Numbered from the stretch's first letter, positions 45,119 to 55,277 are shown. The stretch: 64,000 bases of DNA from Vibrio sp. STUT-A11 (GCF_026000435.1 NZ_AP026763.1:2294001-2358000), one strand, 5' to 3'. Notes: generated by a model not told the origin, from the sequence alone. Program-made: numbers and translations.

Positions 45119-46450
45119 TTATACGTTTAAGAGTAAGAACTCACGCTCCCAAGAGCTGATAACTTGAAAGAACGTTTTGTACTCTTTTCGCTTAATTGCC
45201 ACGTAAGCAGAAACAAATCGATCACCGAGAATTTCTCTCAGCTCGTCACTGTTTTCCAGCAGCAATAAAGCATCTTCTAATGTATGAGGAAGTGAGTAAG
45301 GCTCTGTCGTCATGTCACCTGTACTCTGTGGTGTTGGCGTAAGTTTTTCTTTCATACCCAAGTAGCCACAGGCCAATGACAATGCCATCGCTAAGTAAGG
45401 GTTCGCATCCGCACCGGCGTAACGGTTTTCAATCCGGCGGGCATTCTTATCAGAGACCGGAACTCGAAGCCCTACCGTGCGGTTGTCCTCTCCCCAAGCC
45501 ACGTTGGTAGGCGCTGATTCGCCGAAGACTAGTCGACGGTAGGAGTTAACGTTTGGAGCAAAAAAGGCAATCGCAGCCGGGGTATATTTTTGCATGCCAG
45601 CAATATAATTGAGGAACAGTTCGCTGTTAGAACCGTCTTCGTTGGCGAACAGGTTCTTGCCGTTCACATCCACCAAGCTTTGGTGAATGTGCATCGCACT
45701 ACCTGGTTCATGCTCCATTGGTTTAGCCATAAACGTGGCATAAACATCGTGGCGCAATGCGGCTTCTCGCACCGTGCGCTTAAAAAGAAACACCTGATCT
45801 GCCAAATCTAACGGTTCACCGTGATCGAAATTCAGCTCCATCTGAGCGGCACCCGATTCATGAACTAATGTATCAACGTCCAGGCCTTGCGCCTCACAGA
45901 AGTCATACATATCTTCAAAAATCGGATCGAATTCATTCACAGCATCGATACTGAAGGATTGTCTGGCCGTTTCTGGTCTGCCATTTCGGCCAATCGGCGG
46001 TTCAAGCGGATAGTCCCAGTCCAGATTTTTCTTAACCAAGAAAAACTCTAGCTCTGGTGCCACTATTGGGTTCCAACCCTCTCTTTCGTAGAACGATAAA
46101 ACGCGACGTAATACCGCTCTTGGGGAAACTTCTACTGGCTCACCATCCACTGTGAAACAGTCATGAATTACCTGACCTGTTGGATCTTTTGTCCATGGAA
46201 CTAACCTAACCGTATTTGGATCTGGCTCGAGATTCATGTCTTTCTCGGTGAGATCAATCATGCTTTCATCGTCTGGCCAGTCACCGTTTACCGTCTGGAA
46301 AAAAATCACTTCGGGAAGATGCATCCCTCCTTCTCGAAGAAATTTTTTGGCGGGCATAATTTTGCCTCTTGCGTTACCAGTAATGTCAGGGATAAGACAC
46401 TCGACTTCAGTAATACGGTTTTCTTCAATCCATTTCTTGAATGTTTCCAT
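45119..46450 (-). CDS. glutamine synthetase-like gamma-glutamylpolyamine ligase 1
   Basis: A 443-residue member of the glutamine synthetase fold. DITGNARGKIMPAKKFL (about 20) is typical of PuuA/PauA-type ligases, and VAPELEFFL, GAAQMELNFDHGEPL and SAMHIHQSLVD carry the metal and ATP ligands. It lacks the adenylylation region of true GlnA. The frame runs back to 46543, but AGAAGGA precedes the ATG at 46450. It is a second ligase beside puuA, perhaps with a different amine substrate, and is divergent from puuA. Confidence 0.88.
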   Translation of the reverse strand: METFKKWIEENRITEVECLIPDITGNARGKIMPAKKFLREGGMHLPEVIFFQTVNGDWPDDESMIDLTEKDMNLEPDPNTVRLVPWTKDPTGQVIHDCFTVDGEPVEVSPRAVLRRVLSFYEREGWNPIVAPELEFFLVKKNLDWDYPLEPPIGRNGRPETARQSFSIDAVNEFDPIFEDMYDFCEAQGLDVDTLVHESGAAQMELNFDHGEPLDLADQVFLFKRTVREAALRHDVYATFMAKPMEHEPGSAMHIHQSLVDVNGKNLFANEDGSNSELFLNYIAGMQKYTPAAIAFFAPNVNSYRRLVFGESAPTNVAWGEDNRTVGLRVPVSDKNARRIENRYAGADANPYLAMALSLACGYLGMKEKLTPTPQSTGDMTTEPYSLPHTLEDALLLLENSDELREILGDRFVSAYVAIKRKEYKTFFQVISSWEREFLLLNV

Positions 46451-46859
46451 AAATCCTTCTTTGCAATAATTTCGGTCCATGAAATACAGCTTTATGTTTA
46501 CAGCTTTGCGTCCGCTTAAAAACGACGAACAACAAAATAACACTCGTATGTTTTTCTAATCCCAACTACCGAACCTATCGGGTTGAGTACAAAATCGCCC
46601 GTTGCTAACCCACCTCAAAAATCATGGATGTATCAATAAGCCCTATTTAGCATTGTGCCTAACTCGCCCAAAAGTCAACCAATCTGTTAAATATTTTATA
46701 TCAAGATACAGCATCGGTGAGGTTGAAGTTACAAATGTGTTGCAATTTCCTAAACAATATGTGTATGTTTAATAGGCAAGTAAAGCTGTCTGCGGGGCAT
46801 TCCTGAGCCCATATAGAACAAGGGATTATTACGTTTAACGCCAAGGAGGCACAGCGGAT
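46451..46859. other. divergent promoter region between the two ligase genes
   Basis: No gene in 409 bp. A possible plus-strand promoter for puuA is TTGCAA (46740-46745), 18 bp, TATGTT. PuuR operators are expected here, but I cannot identify one with confidence. A GGAGG ribosome site precedes puuA. Confidence 0.35.
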
Positions 46860-48248
46860 ATGACTAGTCTTGCCAATCAACCGATTAACATTGACCGACT
46901 AAAAACCAAACAAGAGCAGCAAGAAATTGCTCATTTTATCGAACAGAATCCAAACATCACGACGATTGATTTGATCCTGTTCGATATGAACGGTGTGGTC
47001 AGAGGAAAGCGGATCAACACCACTCAACTGAGCAAAGTGCTGGAACAAGGTATTTGTTTACCCGCATCTGTTTTCGCACTCGATATCTGCGGAGAAACCG
47101 TCGAAGAGACCGGGTTAGGGTTTGAAAAAGGTGATGGTGACCGTGTTTGCCGGATTGTGCCAAATTCTTTGCAGGTCGTACCATGGCAAGAAAATAGCGC
47201 CCAGGCCATCGTCACTATGTACGAGCCAGAAACTAACCAACCTTTCTTTGCTGACCCTAGACACGTGCTTGAACAACAAGTAAACAAACTGAAAAGCAAA
47301 GGCTTTAACCCGTGCGTCGCGGTTGAGTTAGAGTTTTATTTGCAGGACCCTGAACCCGATGATACTGGCTGCCCCCAACCCCCTCTGATGCCAGTTAGCG
47401 GCGAGCGAATGACACAAACGCAAGTCTATTCACTCGATGAGCTTGATGAATTTAAAACCTTTTTGGATGAAATCGTAAACGCATGTCAAGCGCAGGGCAT
47501 TCCGGCAGAAAACATCACCGCCGAATATGCTCCGGGGCAATTTGAAGTAAACCTAAAACATTCCACCGATGTATTACTCGCTTGTGACCATGCCATGTTA
47601 CTAAAACGTGTCGTTCGTGCGATAGCGAAGAAACATGGATTTCATGCCAACTTCATGGCGAAGCCTTATACAGAACATGCAGGCAGCGGCTGCCACGTTC
47701 ACATCAGCTTGCAGGACGCAGATGGGATTAACGTGCTTGGGTATAATGACGATTTACTGCTTAATGCCATTGCTGGTGTCTTAGACCACATGGATGAATG
47801 CATGGCGATTTTTGCTCCCAATGCCAACTCCTATCGTCGCTTGCAACCGAATATGTTCGTACCAATGCATGCTTCATGGGGTTGGGATAACCGAACGGTT
47901 GCCGTGCGTGTGCCAGCCAGCGGCGAAGAAGACAAACGAATCGAGCACCGTTTATCAGGTGCCGATGTTAACCCTTACCTCACTGTATCTGTTTTATTGG
48001 CATCCATCCTAGACGGCATTGAAAACAATCTGGTACCGCCAGCGCCCATAGACGGAGACGCAACTCAGCTCGATCTACCGACTCTGCCAAGCTCTTGGGA
48101 CAGTGCTTTACATGCCTTCTCAGCAAGTGAATTTATGCAATACAGCTTTGGAGAAGAGCTTTGCAAAGTTTACCTCGCCAACAAAAAACACGAGCAGGAA
48201 AGGTTTTCGGCTCAAGTTTCACCACTTGAATACCAATGGTACCGATAA
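46860..48248 (+). CDS. puuA: gamma-glutamylputrescine synthetase
   Basis: A 462-residue glutamine synthetase-like ligase, closer to E. coli PuuA (472) than its divergent neighbour. Shared stretches include FDMNGVVRGKRI, LPASVFALDI, VAVELEFYLQD, PGQFEVNLKHSTDVLLACDHA, EHAGSGCHVHISLQD and ANSYRRLQPNMFVP. It would join glutamate to putrescine with ATP, the first step of the glutamylated pathway. SD AAGGAGG precedes the ATG. It is followed by puuB. Confidence 0.92.
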   Translation: MTSLANQPINIDRLKTKQEQQEIAHFIEQNPNITTIDLILFDMNGVVRGKRINTTQLSKVLEQGICLPASVFALDICGETVEETGLGFEKGDGDRVCRIVPNSLQVVPWQENSAQAIVTMYEPETNQPFFADPRHVLEQQVNKLKSKGFNPCVAVELEFYLQDPEPDDTGCPQPPLMPVSGERMTQTQVYSLDELDEFKTFLDEIVNACQAQGIPAENITAEYAPGQFEVNLKHSTDVLLACDHAMLLKRVVRAIAKKHGFHANFMAKPYTEHAGSGCHVHISLQDADGINVLGYNDDLLLNAIAGVLDHMDECMAIFAPNANSYRRLQPNMFVPMHASWGWDNRTVAVRVPASGEEDKRIEHRLSGADVNPYLTVSVLLASILDGIENNLVPPAPIDGDATQLDLPTLPSSWDSALHAFSASEFMQYSFGEELCKVYLANKKHEQERFSAQVSPLEYQWYR

Positions 48249-48283
48249 GTATTGAATCAAGATTAGAAGAAAAGGATGTCAAG

Positions 48284-49561
48284 ATGAGTACGAAGCATAC
48301 CCTCTCTTACTATGCTGCATCAAAAAACCAAGATTTGCGCTTTCCTACGTTGAAAGGAAGCCACGTTGCCGATGTATGTGTTGTGGGATCTGGTATAACC
48401 GGAGCAACAGCGGCATTGGAACTCGCCAACAAAGGCTATAGCGTCATCGTATTGGAAGCCAATCGTGTTGGTTGGGGGGCATCGGGACGAAGTGGCGGAC
48501 AGGCAATTTTTGGCTGGGCTTCAGAGCAACATACGCTTGAAAAGCTCGTCGGTGAGTCTGACGCCAAGAAACTTTGGGAACTGTCCATCGAAGCGCTCGC
48601 TCTGACCAAAAACAATATCAAAAAGTACAATATTGACTGTGATTGGCGGGATGGCATGGTTCATTTGGGCATGAAATCGCGTCATGATAAAGAGCTTAAA
48701 GAATGGTACACCAACCTGACAGAACGCTATCAATATGACTCGCTTGAACTGTGGGACAAAGAACAAGTCAGAGAGAATATTGATAGCGACAAATACACAT
48801 CCGGCATGCTTGATCGCAATAGCGGTCACTTACACCCATTAAACTACACCCTTGGCTTAACCAATGCCGCCCAAGCCGCCGGAGCTCAGTTCTTTGAAGA
48901 AAGTGCGGTGATTAAAATTGAGCACGGTGACCCTGCCACTCTATTTACCAAGCATGGTGAAGTGAAAGCGAACCACGTTATTCTTGCGTGCAATGCTTAT
49001 ATGGAAGGACTGGAAAGCTCGCTAGAAAACAAAGTCATGCCTGTGGGCACCTACATCTGTGCCACAGAACCACTTGAAGAAGACCTAACCAATAAACTGA
49101 TGAAAAACCGCATCGCAGCGAGTGACATCAATTTTGTACTCGACTACTTCCGCTGCTCCGGTGACAACCGGATGCTATTTGGCGGGCGGGTCAGCTACTC
49201 TGGGGTTGCACCATTGAATTTAGAAAAGGCGATGCGCAACCGGATGGTAAGCATATTTCCTCAATTAACTAACGCTAAAATCGATTATGCGTGGGGTGGT
49301 AATGTGGCGATCACCATGAATCGCGCGCCTCACTTTGGCCGACTTAAACCCAATGTTTATTTTGCACAGGGGTTCTCTGGCCATGGAATTGCGGTAACAG
49401 GTCTGGCAGGCACGCTCATGGCCGAGTGTGTTGCTGCAACCTCTGAACGCTTTGCTATTTTTGATAAAGTGCCTCATATGTCTTTCCCTGGAGGGCGTTT
49501 ACTTCGAACCCCAGCACTTGTATTAGCCATGTCATACTACCGGGTTCGTGACTTACTTTAA
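48284..49561 (+). CDS. puuB: gamma-glutamylputrescine oxidase
   Basis: A 425-residue FAD oxidoreductase (E. coli PuuB 426). The dinucleotide motif VVGSGITGATAALELANKG (about 32-50) is followed by GWGASGRSGGQ, the usual region of the DadA/PuuB family, and FAQGFSGHGIAVTGLAG near the C-terminus. It oxidises gamma-glutamylputrescine to the aldehyde used by PuuC. The frame is open from 48236, but AAAGGA precedes the ATG at 48284. It is cotranscribed with puuA. Confidence 0.91.
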   Translation: MSTKHTLSYYAASKNQDLRFPTLKGSHVADVCVVGSGITGATAALELANKGYSVIVLEANRVGWGASGRSGGQAIFGWASEQHTLEKLVGESDAKKLWELSIEALALTKNNIKKYNIDCDWRDGMVHLGMKSRHDKELKEWYTNLTERYQYDSLELWDKEQVRENIDSDKYTSGMLDRNSGHLHPLNYTLGLTNAAQAAGAQFFEESAVIKIEHGDPATLFTKHGEVKANHVILACNAYMEGLESSLENKVMPVGTYICATEPLEEDLTNKLMKNRIAASDINFVLDYFRCSGDNRMLFGGRVSYSGVAPLNLEKAMRNRMVSIFPQLTNAKIDYAWGGNVAITMNRAPHFGRLKPNVYFAQGFSGHGIAVTGLAGTLMAECVAATSERFAIFDKVPHMSFPGGRLLRTPALVLAMSYYRVRDLL

Positions 49562-49602
49562 CCCCAGACAAAGCTGTTAAAAAGGCCACATCTGCTATAT
49601 TT

Positions 49603-49772
49603 CAATCGCTTAACGATTTTTATCGGCGTCATTCCAGCGAGCCGTAGCAAGACTAGGAATCTAATAGCAGCGCGCTGAGCAGTTAAAGAAATATCTTTGG
49701 CTATAAAGTGCTCGGAAAGTAGATCCTGAATCACGCTCCTTCGTCGCTGTCCAGGATGACGGGAAACTTAAA
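49603..49772 (-). repeat. intergenic palindromic repeat, copy B (170 bp)
   Basis: The reverse complement of this segment matches copy A at 18761-18896, with about 34 extra internal bases around ATTAGATTCCTAGTC. The ends (TTTAAG...GTCATCCTG and GCTGGAATGAC...CGTTAAGCGATTG) are shared. The end nearest puuB forms AATCG-CTTAA-CGATT followed by TTTAT, a terminator-like hairpin for puuB. The remainder of the 344-bp gap holds the atzF terminator and no gene. Confidence 0.85.
49604..49623 (+). terminator. possible puuB terminator within repeat copy B
   Basis: AATCG-CTTAA-CGATT followed by TTTAT, 42 bp after the puuB stop. The stem is short. Confidence 0.45.
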
Positions 49773-49834
49773 GGCAAGTATTAGACAGAATAAAAGGCCC
49801 TGCACAAAGAGCTTAATTTATTGAAAGATATGAA

Positions 49835-49864
49835 AATAAGGAGAAAGATAACTTTCTCCTTATT
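49835..49864 (-). terminator. terminator of the guanidine operon
   Basis: A 13-bp perfect stem, AATAAGGAGAAAG / CTTTCTCCTTATT, with a TTAT loop on the minus strand, followed by a weak T-tract. It is about 41 bp after the allophanate hydrolase stop. Confidence 0.75.
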
Positions 49865-49905
49865 CTAAGTCTTAAATTTAACTAATCGTTTTTATAAAGA
49901 TATTT

Positions 49906-51669
49906 TCATTTAGTCGCCAGATAATTTCGCCACCCGCCTAATTCGGTAATGTCCTCCGCGCCTTCAATACCAATCGCTTCACAGATAAACCCTGTCACCC
50001 AACTGTCATCGCTTAGCTCAACTTTGCCTAACCCTAATGGATGTGGGATCTGGCATAACAGAGTACCCAATGCTGATTTCGGGAACGACCAAACTTCTAT
50101 TTCTATAGCCTGACCATTGCCTTCATCTCGAACCAGCCCCGGACGTGCTGGCGGGCCACCAGCCAGTGCGTACATTCGATAAGACTTGGCCGTTTCACCT
50201 TTTGCTTTGAGAATTGCACCCACGCCCGTGAGCTGATGGTTCAACGGAAGCCCTTCCATATGGGCGCCACACACCAGCAGATCAACACGTTCATCCTCAG
50301 GTAAAAATTGCCCAGTAGCCCCAAGAGGAAGACAGGTTTCTTTTTGCCACGCTTTTGCAAGCTTGATCAGACCCGAGTCCGTAAACGCAGGCGCAAAAAG
50401 CGTAAAGCCAAACGGTAAGCCGGATTCACAAAACGATGACGGAATAGCAATCGCGGTATAATCCAGCAGATTCATGAAGTTAGTGTAGTAGCCGAGGTTA
50501 CTGTTCAGTTCAATCGGATTCGCTTCAAGTTCTTCTATCGTATAAGTGCTTCCGGCTGTCGGGGTGATAACGACATCCACCTCTTTCAGCAGACGGTCAC
50601 ACTGTACTTTGTAGTCCTGTAGCTGATACATGTACTGAAACGTATCCGCAGCCGTGTAATTTTTCGCGCCGCCAATAATCGTTTCAATCACGGGTAAGCA
50701 GCGGCTGCTGTCTTGGTCAAAAAACGACTGAATGGCTGCATAACGCTCAGCGACCCAAGGGCCTTGATATAAGAGTTTCGCTGCATCGATAAACGGTTGC
50801 AGATTAAATTCAACCAGCTCTGCGCCCATTGCTTTCATTCTTTCCAGCGCCAAAGCAAACTGTTTTTTGTACTGCTCATTACCAAAAAACGCCAGCTGTT
50901 CCTCGGCAGGTACGCCCACTTTCAGACCACGGAATTCACCAGGCAGTGTTTGCTGAACATTTTCACGCGCATAACCATCGGTCTCGTCATACACTGCGGC
51001 AACATCAATCAGAGTTTCAAGATCCGCCGCACTGCGTGTAAAGAAGGTAACGCAGTCCAGAGTTCGACAAGCAGGAACAACGCCACTGCAGCTCAATAAA
51101 CCTCTGGTAGGCTTTAAGCCCAAGATATTATTAAACGCGGCAGGAACACGACCTGAGCCCGCGGTATCCGTTCCCAACGAGAAGAACACCTGATTAAGCG
51201 CCACACTGATGGAACTGCCAGCACTAGAGCCACCGGATATATACTGCGGGTCAAAACTGTTTTTGCCTGCTCCCCAAGGGCTACGAACGCCAACTAAACC
51301 GGTTGCGAACTGATCAAGGTTAGTTTTCCCCAGCGGTACCGCGCCTGCTTTGATCAACTGTTCTACGACAAACGCAGACTCTGACGGTTGATAAGCAAAT
51401 TCTTTGCATCCTGCGGTTGTCGGTAAATCTTGCAGATCAATGTTGTCTTTTATCGCAAATGGCACACCGTACAACGGTAGTGATTGACTGTCTTTTGTCT
51501 CCAATTCGGAAAGATAGTCCTCCAACTGCGACTCTGAAATCAGAGAAATCCAGGTGTTGTGTGTATCTTCCTTAGCAAGTTGGTATTTCTGTTTAAGAAA
51601 AGTTCGGATATTCAGTTCACCGGAACGGTATCCGGCAAGTAATTGTTCGATAGTAACTGGAGTATTCAT
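49906..51669 (-). CDS. atzF: allophanate hydrolase
   Basis: A 587-residue amidase-signature enzyme. Residues about 1-440 carry the Ser-cisSer-Lys triad: Lys74 in PFAIKDN, Ser148/149 in SGGSSAGSS and Ser172 in TDTAGSGR. The C-terminal domain (about 460-587, LPLNHQLTGVGAILKAKGET) is the allophanate hydrolase-specific part. It converts allophanate to ammonia and CO2, the last step of guanidine or urea carboxylation pathways. It starts 11 bp after the carboxylase stops. Confidence 0.93.
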   Translation of the reverse strand: MNTPVTIEQLLAGYRSGELNIRTFLKQKYQLAKEDTHNTWISLISESQLEDYLSELETKDSQSLPLYGVPFAIKDNIDLQDLPTTAGCKEFAYQPSESAFVVEQLIKAGAVPLGKTNLDQFATGLVGVRSPWGAGKNSFDPQYISGGSSAGSSISVALNQVFFSLGTDTAGSGRVPAAFNNILGLKPTRGLLSCSGVVPACRTLDCVTFFTRSAADLETLIDVAAVYDETDGYARENVQQTLPGEFRGLKVGVPAEEQLAFFGNEQYKKQFALALERMKAMGAELVEFNLQPFIDAAKLLYQGPWVAERYAAIQSFFDQDSSRCLPVIETIIGGAKNYTAADTFQYMYQLQDYKVQCDRLLKEVDVVITPTAGSTYTIEELEANPIELNSNLGYYTNFMNLLDYTAIAIPSSFCESGLPFGFTLFAPAFTDSGLIKLAKAWQKETCLPLGATGQFLPEDERVDLLVCGAHMEGLPLNHQLTGVGAILKAKGETAKSYRMYALAGGPPARPGLVRDEGNGQAIEIEVWSFPKSALGTLLCQIPHPLGLGKVELSDDSWVTGFICEAIGIEGAEDITELGGWRNYLATK

Positions 51670-51680
51670 CCCTTTACTCC

Positions 51681-54600
51681 TTATGCTGCTTGAGTATTAA
51701 TAATGACGAGTGGCTGACCAGCACTCACCTGAGCACCTTTATCGGCGCAAACCTGATCAATAATGCCGGACTCTGAAGCGACGACTTCCAGTTCCATTTT
51801 CATCGCTTCCAGAACCATAATAACCTGACCGGCTTTGACGCTATCCCCGGGTTTCACCAGTGCTTGCCAGACATTACCGGCAACATGGCTTTCTACCAGA
51901 GTCTGCCCTTCTTCGAGCACCAATTGTTCCTGCGCTTCTTCTTCCACTTCTTCAACGACGAAGTTTGCTTGTCCGCTTTCAATCCAGCGTTGACGTTCTG
52001 CTTCAAACGCTGTTTGCTGACGCTGTTTGCACGCATCAATCTCTTGAGAATGTTCATCAACCAACGACTGGTAGCTCGCCAGCGAGAACTCCGTCTCTTC
52101 AATTTGCAACGGGTACTGGCCTAACGGGTGCTTACGTCGTATCTCCAGCAACTCCTCTGCGCTGACTTCGTAGAACTTAATCTGGTCGAAGAATCGCAGT
52201 AGCCAAGGCTGTTCGAACTCTTTAGTTTGACGATAGCGATTCCACATCTGCAAAGTTCGGCCAACAAACTGATAGCCGCCCGGGCCTTCCATACCATAAA
52301 CGCACAGATAAGCGCCGCCGATACCGACTGCATTCTCAGGCGTCCAGGTACGTGCAGGGTTGTATTTCGTAGTGACAAGACGGTGACGAGGGTCCATCGG
52401 CGTTGCCACTGGTGCGCCCAGATAAACGTCTCCCAAGCCCATCACTAAGTAACTGGCATCAAAGACAATTTTTTTCACATCTTCGACAGAATCCAGGCCA
52501 TTAATACGACGAATGAACTCGATATTATCCGGGCACCAAGGCGCATTTTTACGCACCACTTCGTCGTATTTTCGGATGGCTAAACGCGTTGCTTCATCGT
52601 CCCATGACAACGGAATGTGTACCACGCGAGCCGGAACTGTCAGTTCATCAATATCGGTCAACTGCATTTCCAGTTGCTGCAGATATTTAAGTAATTTGTG
52701 GCGAGGAAGAGTCAAGTTATCGTAGTGAATTTGCAGCGATCGAATACCCGGAGTTAATTCTTTAACACCGTCAATATCCATGTCTTCTATCTTCATCATC
52801 AGTGCATGTACACGGAAGCGAAGACGAATATCCAACACCTGTGGACCGTATTCCACTAACAGGAAGTCTTCGCCACTCGGACGATAAACCACGTCTTCAC
52901 CAAAGACTTCTTTAGGCAGTGTTTTTATCACCGGCGACGATAGCTCTGCTGCTTCCAGCTCTGCTTCTTCAATATTCAGCGATGCAATCCCATCAAGTTG
53001 AGCGCGTTCTGCCATTTCGGCTTGCTCAATAGTCACAGGTACAAAGCGAATTTTGTCACCCGCCTTGAACTGACCGGCTTTCCATAAGTCAGCTTTGATG
53101 ATGGTCGCTGGACAAACGAAACCACCCAGGCTTGGACCGTCAGGGCCCAAAATCACGGGCATATCACCGGTAAAATCGATCGTACCTACGGCATACGCGT
53201 TATCGTGGATATTAGAAGGGTGCAACCCGGCCTCACCACCATCCTGACGTGCCCAGTTTGGTTTCGGACCGATTAGACGAACACCAGTTCGGCTTGAGTT
53301 AAAATGGACTTTCCACGTAGCAGAGAAGAAGGCTTCGATGTCTTCATCAGTGAAAAAATCCGGAGCGCCGTGTGGACCGTAAATCACACGAACTGTCCAT
53401 TCCGTCGTCAGGGTTGGTAATTGAACCTGTGTTCCTTCAGCGGCAGAGTCTACGGCAGATCCTGTAACATGTAATACATCACCAGCCACAATAGCGCGAC
53501 CTGCATGTCCGCCAAACTGACCTAAAGTGAAGGTTGATTTACTGCCAAGGTAATCTGGACACTGGATTCCACCTTCAAACAACAGGTAACTACGCGCCCC
53601 ATCTCCTTTGACAAAGCCAGTTTTAAGAATTTGACCCGCTTTGGCTGTCGTCACTGCACCATGCTCAATCGCAACACCATCCAACGTGGCATCAAGATGT
53701 GCTCCAGTGAGGACAAAAGATTGCTCAGTATTAAATTTCAGAGTCGGGCCAGAAATAATGATTTCCAGACCTGCGCAAGCTTCATCATTGTTGAGCATTT
53801 GGTTACCAAGACGGAAGCTAAGCGAATCCATTGGGCCTGAAGGCGGCACACCAATATGCCAGTAGCCTGAACGGCCTGGGTAATCCTGAATGGTCGTCTG
53901 AGTACCACCACTGATCACATCGACAGATGCTGGCTGATAAACAAAGTCATTAAGAGAGCGGGTTAAAACAGTGCCACTTTGCACCAGGTCAGACTGAATC
54001 AGTTGCTGTAAATATCTCTGGTTATGCTCGATACCGTAGATAGACATGGTTTGTAGCGACTCAGACATTTTTTCTAGAGCGTCAGCACGAGAATCGCCGA
54101 GTGTAATGATCTTCGCCAGCATAGGGTCAAAGAACGGAGAAACCTCAACGCCCGCTTCAATCCAGTGCTCTATGCGTAATCCTTCCACTTGCGGCCATTC
54201 AACGTGGCTAAGTAATCCTGCGCATGGCTGAAAGTTTTTGTTGGCATCTTCGGCGTACAAACGCACTTGCACGGCATGTCCCTTCGGCTCACGCTCCGTC
54301 AGCAGTTCTGCTTGGGTTAAATCGCCAGCGCCCAGCTTCACCATCCACTCGACAAGGTCGACGCCAAACACTTCTTCGGTAACACCATGTTCAACCTGTA
54401 AGCGAGTATTCACCTCCAGGAAGTAAAATTCTTCTGTAGTTTGGTCGACAACGAACTCAACGGTACCGGCGTTACGATAGTTCACTTCTTTAGCCAGGTT
54501 AATTGCCGTCTGGTGAAGCGCTTCACGGGTTTTATCGGTTAAGTTTGGTGCTGGAGTCTCTTCAATGACTTTCTGATTACGACGTTGAGAAGAACAGTCT

Positions 54601-55277
54601 CGTTCACCAAGCGCAACCACCGTTCCATGCCCGTCACCAAAAATCTGAACTTCAATATGACGTGCACGTTCAATGAATTTTTCGAGAAAAACGCCGCTGT
54701 TACTGAAGTTGTTCTCACTCAGGCGTTTCACTGAGTCGAACGCTGCAGCCAGTGACGACTCGTCGTAGCAGCATTGCATACCAATACCACCACCACCGGC
54801 AGTACTTTTCAGCATGATTGGGTAACCAATGACGTTGGCTTCATCTAACGCTTGCTGTTTGTCTTTAAGCAGCTCGGTGCCTGGCAAAAGAGGAACACCG
54901 GATTTTTCTGCAATGGCACGAGCGGAGTGCTTGAGGCCAAACACATTCATCTGTTCCGGTGTTGGGCCAAGGAATACCAAACCGTGAGTTTCACACAAGC
55001 CGACAAAATCTGGGTTTTCACTCAAAAAGCCATAGCCAGGGTGAATCGCTTCAGCGCCAGCCTGTTTGGCAATATCGATGATTTTTTTCTGGTTGAGGTA
55101 GGTCTCTGCAGCGGCACCCTGGCCTAATGAGTAGGCTTCATCAGCCTGAGTGACGTGGAGACTCTGTGAGTCTGCTTCACTGTAAATCGCAACACTGGTG
55201 ATACCCAGTTTTTTTAGTGTTCTGATTACTCGGGTAGCGATAGCACCACGGTTTGCGATAAGTACCTTGTTAAACAT
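51681..55277 (-). CDS. biotin-dependent guanidine (urea) carboxylase
   Basis: A 1198-residue multidomain enzyme. It has a biotin carboxylase (about 1-450: KVLIANRGAIATRVIRT, STAGGGGIGMQ, EVNTRLQVEHGVTE), then the KipA-like and KipI-like halves of the carboxyltransferase (about 455-760 and 800-1010), and a C-terminal biotinyl domain with VLEAMKMELEV (biotin-Lys about 1160). Such proteins were named urea carboxylases. In operons with guanidine riboswitches and two DUF1989 proteins they carboxylate guanidine (established, 2020). Two guanidine riboswitches here favour guanidine. The ATG at 55277 fits the family start; a TTG at 55289 is also in frame. Confidence 0.93.
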   Translation of the reverse strand: MFNKVLIANRGAIATRVIRTLKKLGITSVAIYSEADSQSLHVTQADEAYSLGQGAAAETYLNQKKIIDIAKQAGAEAIHPGYGFLSENPDFVGLCETHGLVFLGPTPEQMNVFGLKHSARAIAEKSGVPLLPGTELLKDKQQALDEANVIGYPIMLKSTAGGGGIGMQCCYDESSLAAAFDSVKRLSENNFSNSGVFLEKFIERARHIEVQIFGDGHGTVVALGERDCSSQRRNQKVIEETPAPNLTDKTREALHQTAINLAKEVNYRNAGTVEFVVDQTTEEFYFLEVNTRLQVEHGVTEEVFGVDLVEWMVKLGAGDLTQAELLTEREPKGHAVQVRLYAEDANKNFQPCAGLLSHVEWPQVEGLRIEHWIEAGVEVSPFFDPMLAKIITLGDSRADALEKMSESLQTMSIYGIEHNQRYLQQLIQSDLVQSGTVLTRSLNDFVYQPASVDVISGGTQTTIQDYPGRSGYWHIGVPPSGPMDSLSFRLGNQMLNNDEACAGLEIIISGPTLKFNTEQSFVLTGAHLDATLDGVAIEHGAVTTAKAGQILKTGFVKGDGARSYLLFEGGIQCPDYLGSKSTFTLGQFGGHAGRAIVAGDVLHVTGSAVDSAAEGTQVQLPTLTTEWTVRVIYGPHGAPDFFTDEDIEAFFSATWKVHFNSSRTGVRLIGPKPNWARQDGGEAGLHPSNIHDNAYAVGTIDFTGDMPVILGPDGPSLGGFVCPATIIKADLWKAGQFKAGDKIRFVPVTIEQAEMAERAQLDGIASLNIEEAELEAAELSSPVIKTLPKEVFGEDVVYRPSGEDFLLVEYGPQVLDIRLRFRVHALMMKIEDMDIDGVKELTPGIRSLQIHYDNLTLPRHKLLKYLQQLEMQLTDIDELTVPARVVHIPLSWDDEATRLAIRKYDEVVRKNAPWCPDNIEFIRRINGLDSVEDVKKIVFDASYLVMGLGDVYLGAPVATPMDPRHRLVTTKYNPARTWTPENAVGIGGAYLCVYGMEGPGGYQFVGRTLQMWNRYRQTKEFEQPWLLRFFDQIKFYEVSAEELLEIRRKHPLGQYPLQIEETEFSLASYQSLVDEHSQEIDACKQRQQTAFEAERQRWIESGQANFVVEEVEEEAQEQLVLEEGQTLVESHVAGNVWQALVKPGDSVKAGQVIMVLEAMKMELEVVASESGIIDQVCADKGAQVSAGQPLVIINTQAA

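Noticed and set aside
46451..46543. 31-residue extension of ligase 1
   Set aside because: No ribosome site and no family similarity; METFKKWIEENRITEV is the expected start.
46451..46859. PuuR operator between the ligase genes
   Set aside because: AT-rich segments only loosely resemble the E. coli PuuR site; no convincing dyad was found.
48236..48283. 16-residue extension of puuB overlapping the end of puuA
   Set aside because: AAAGGA precedes the ATG at 48284, which also gives the family length.
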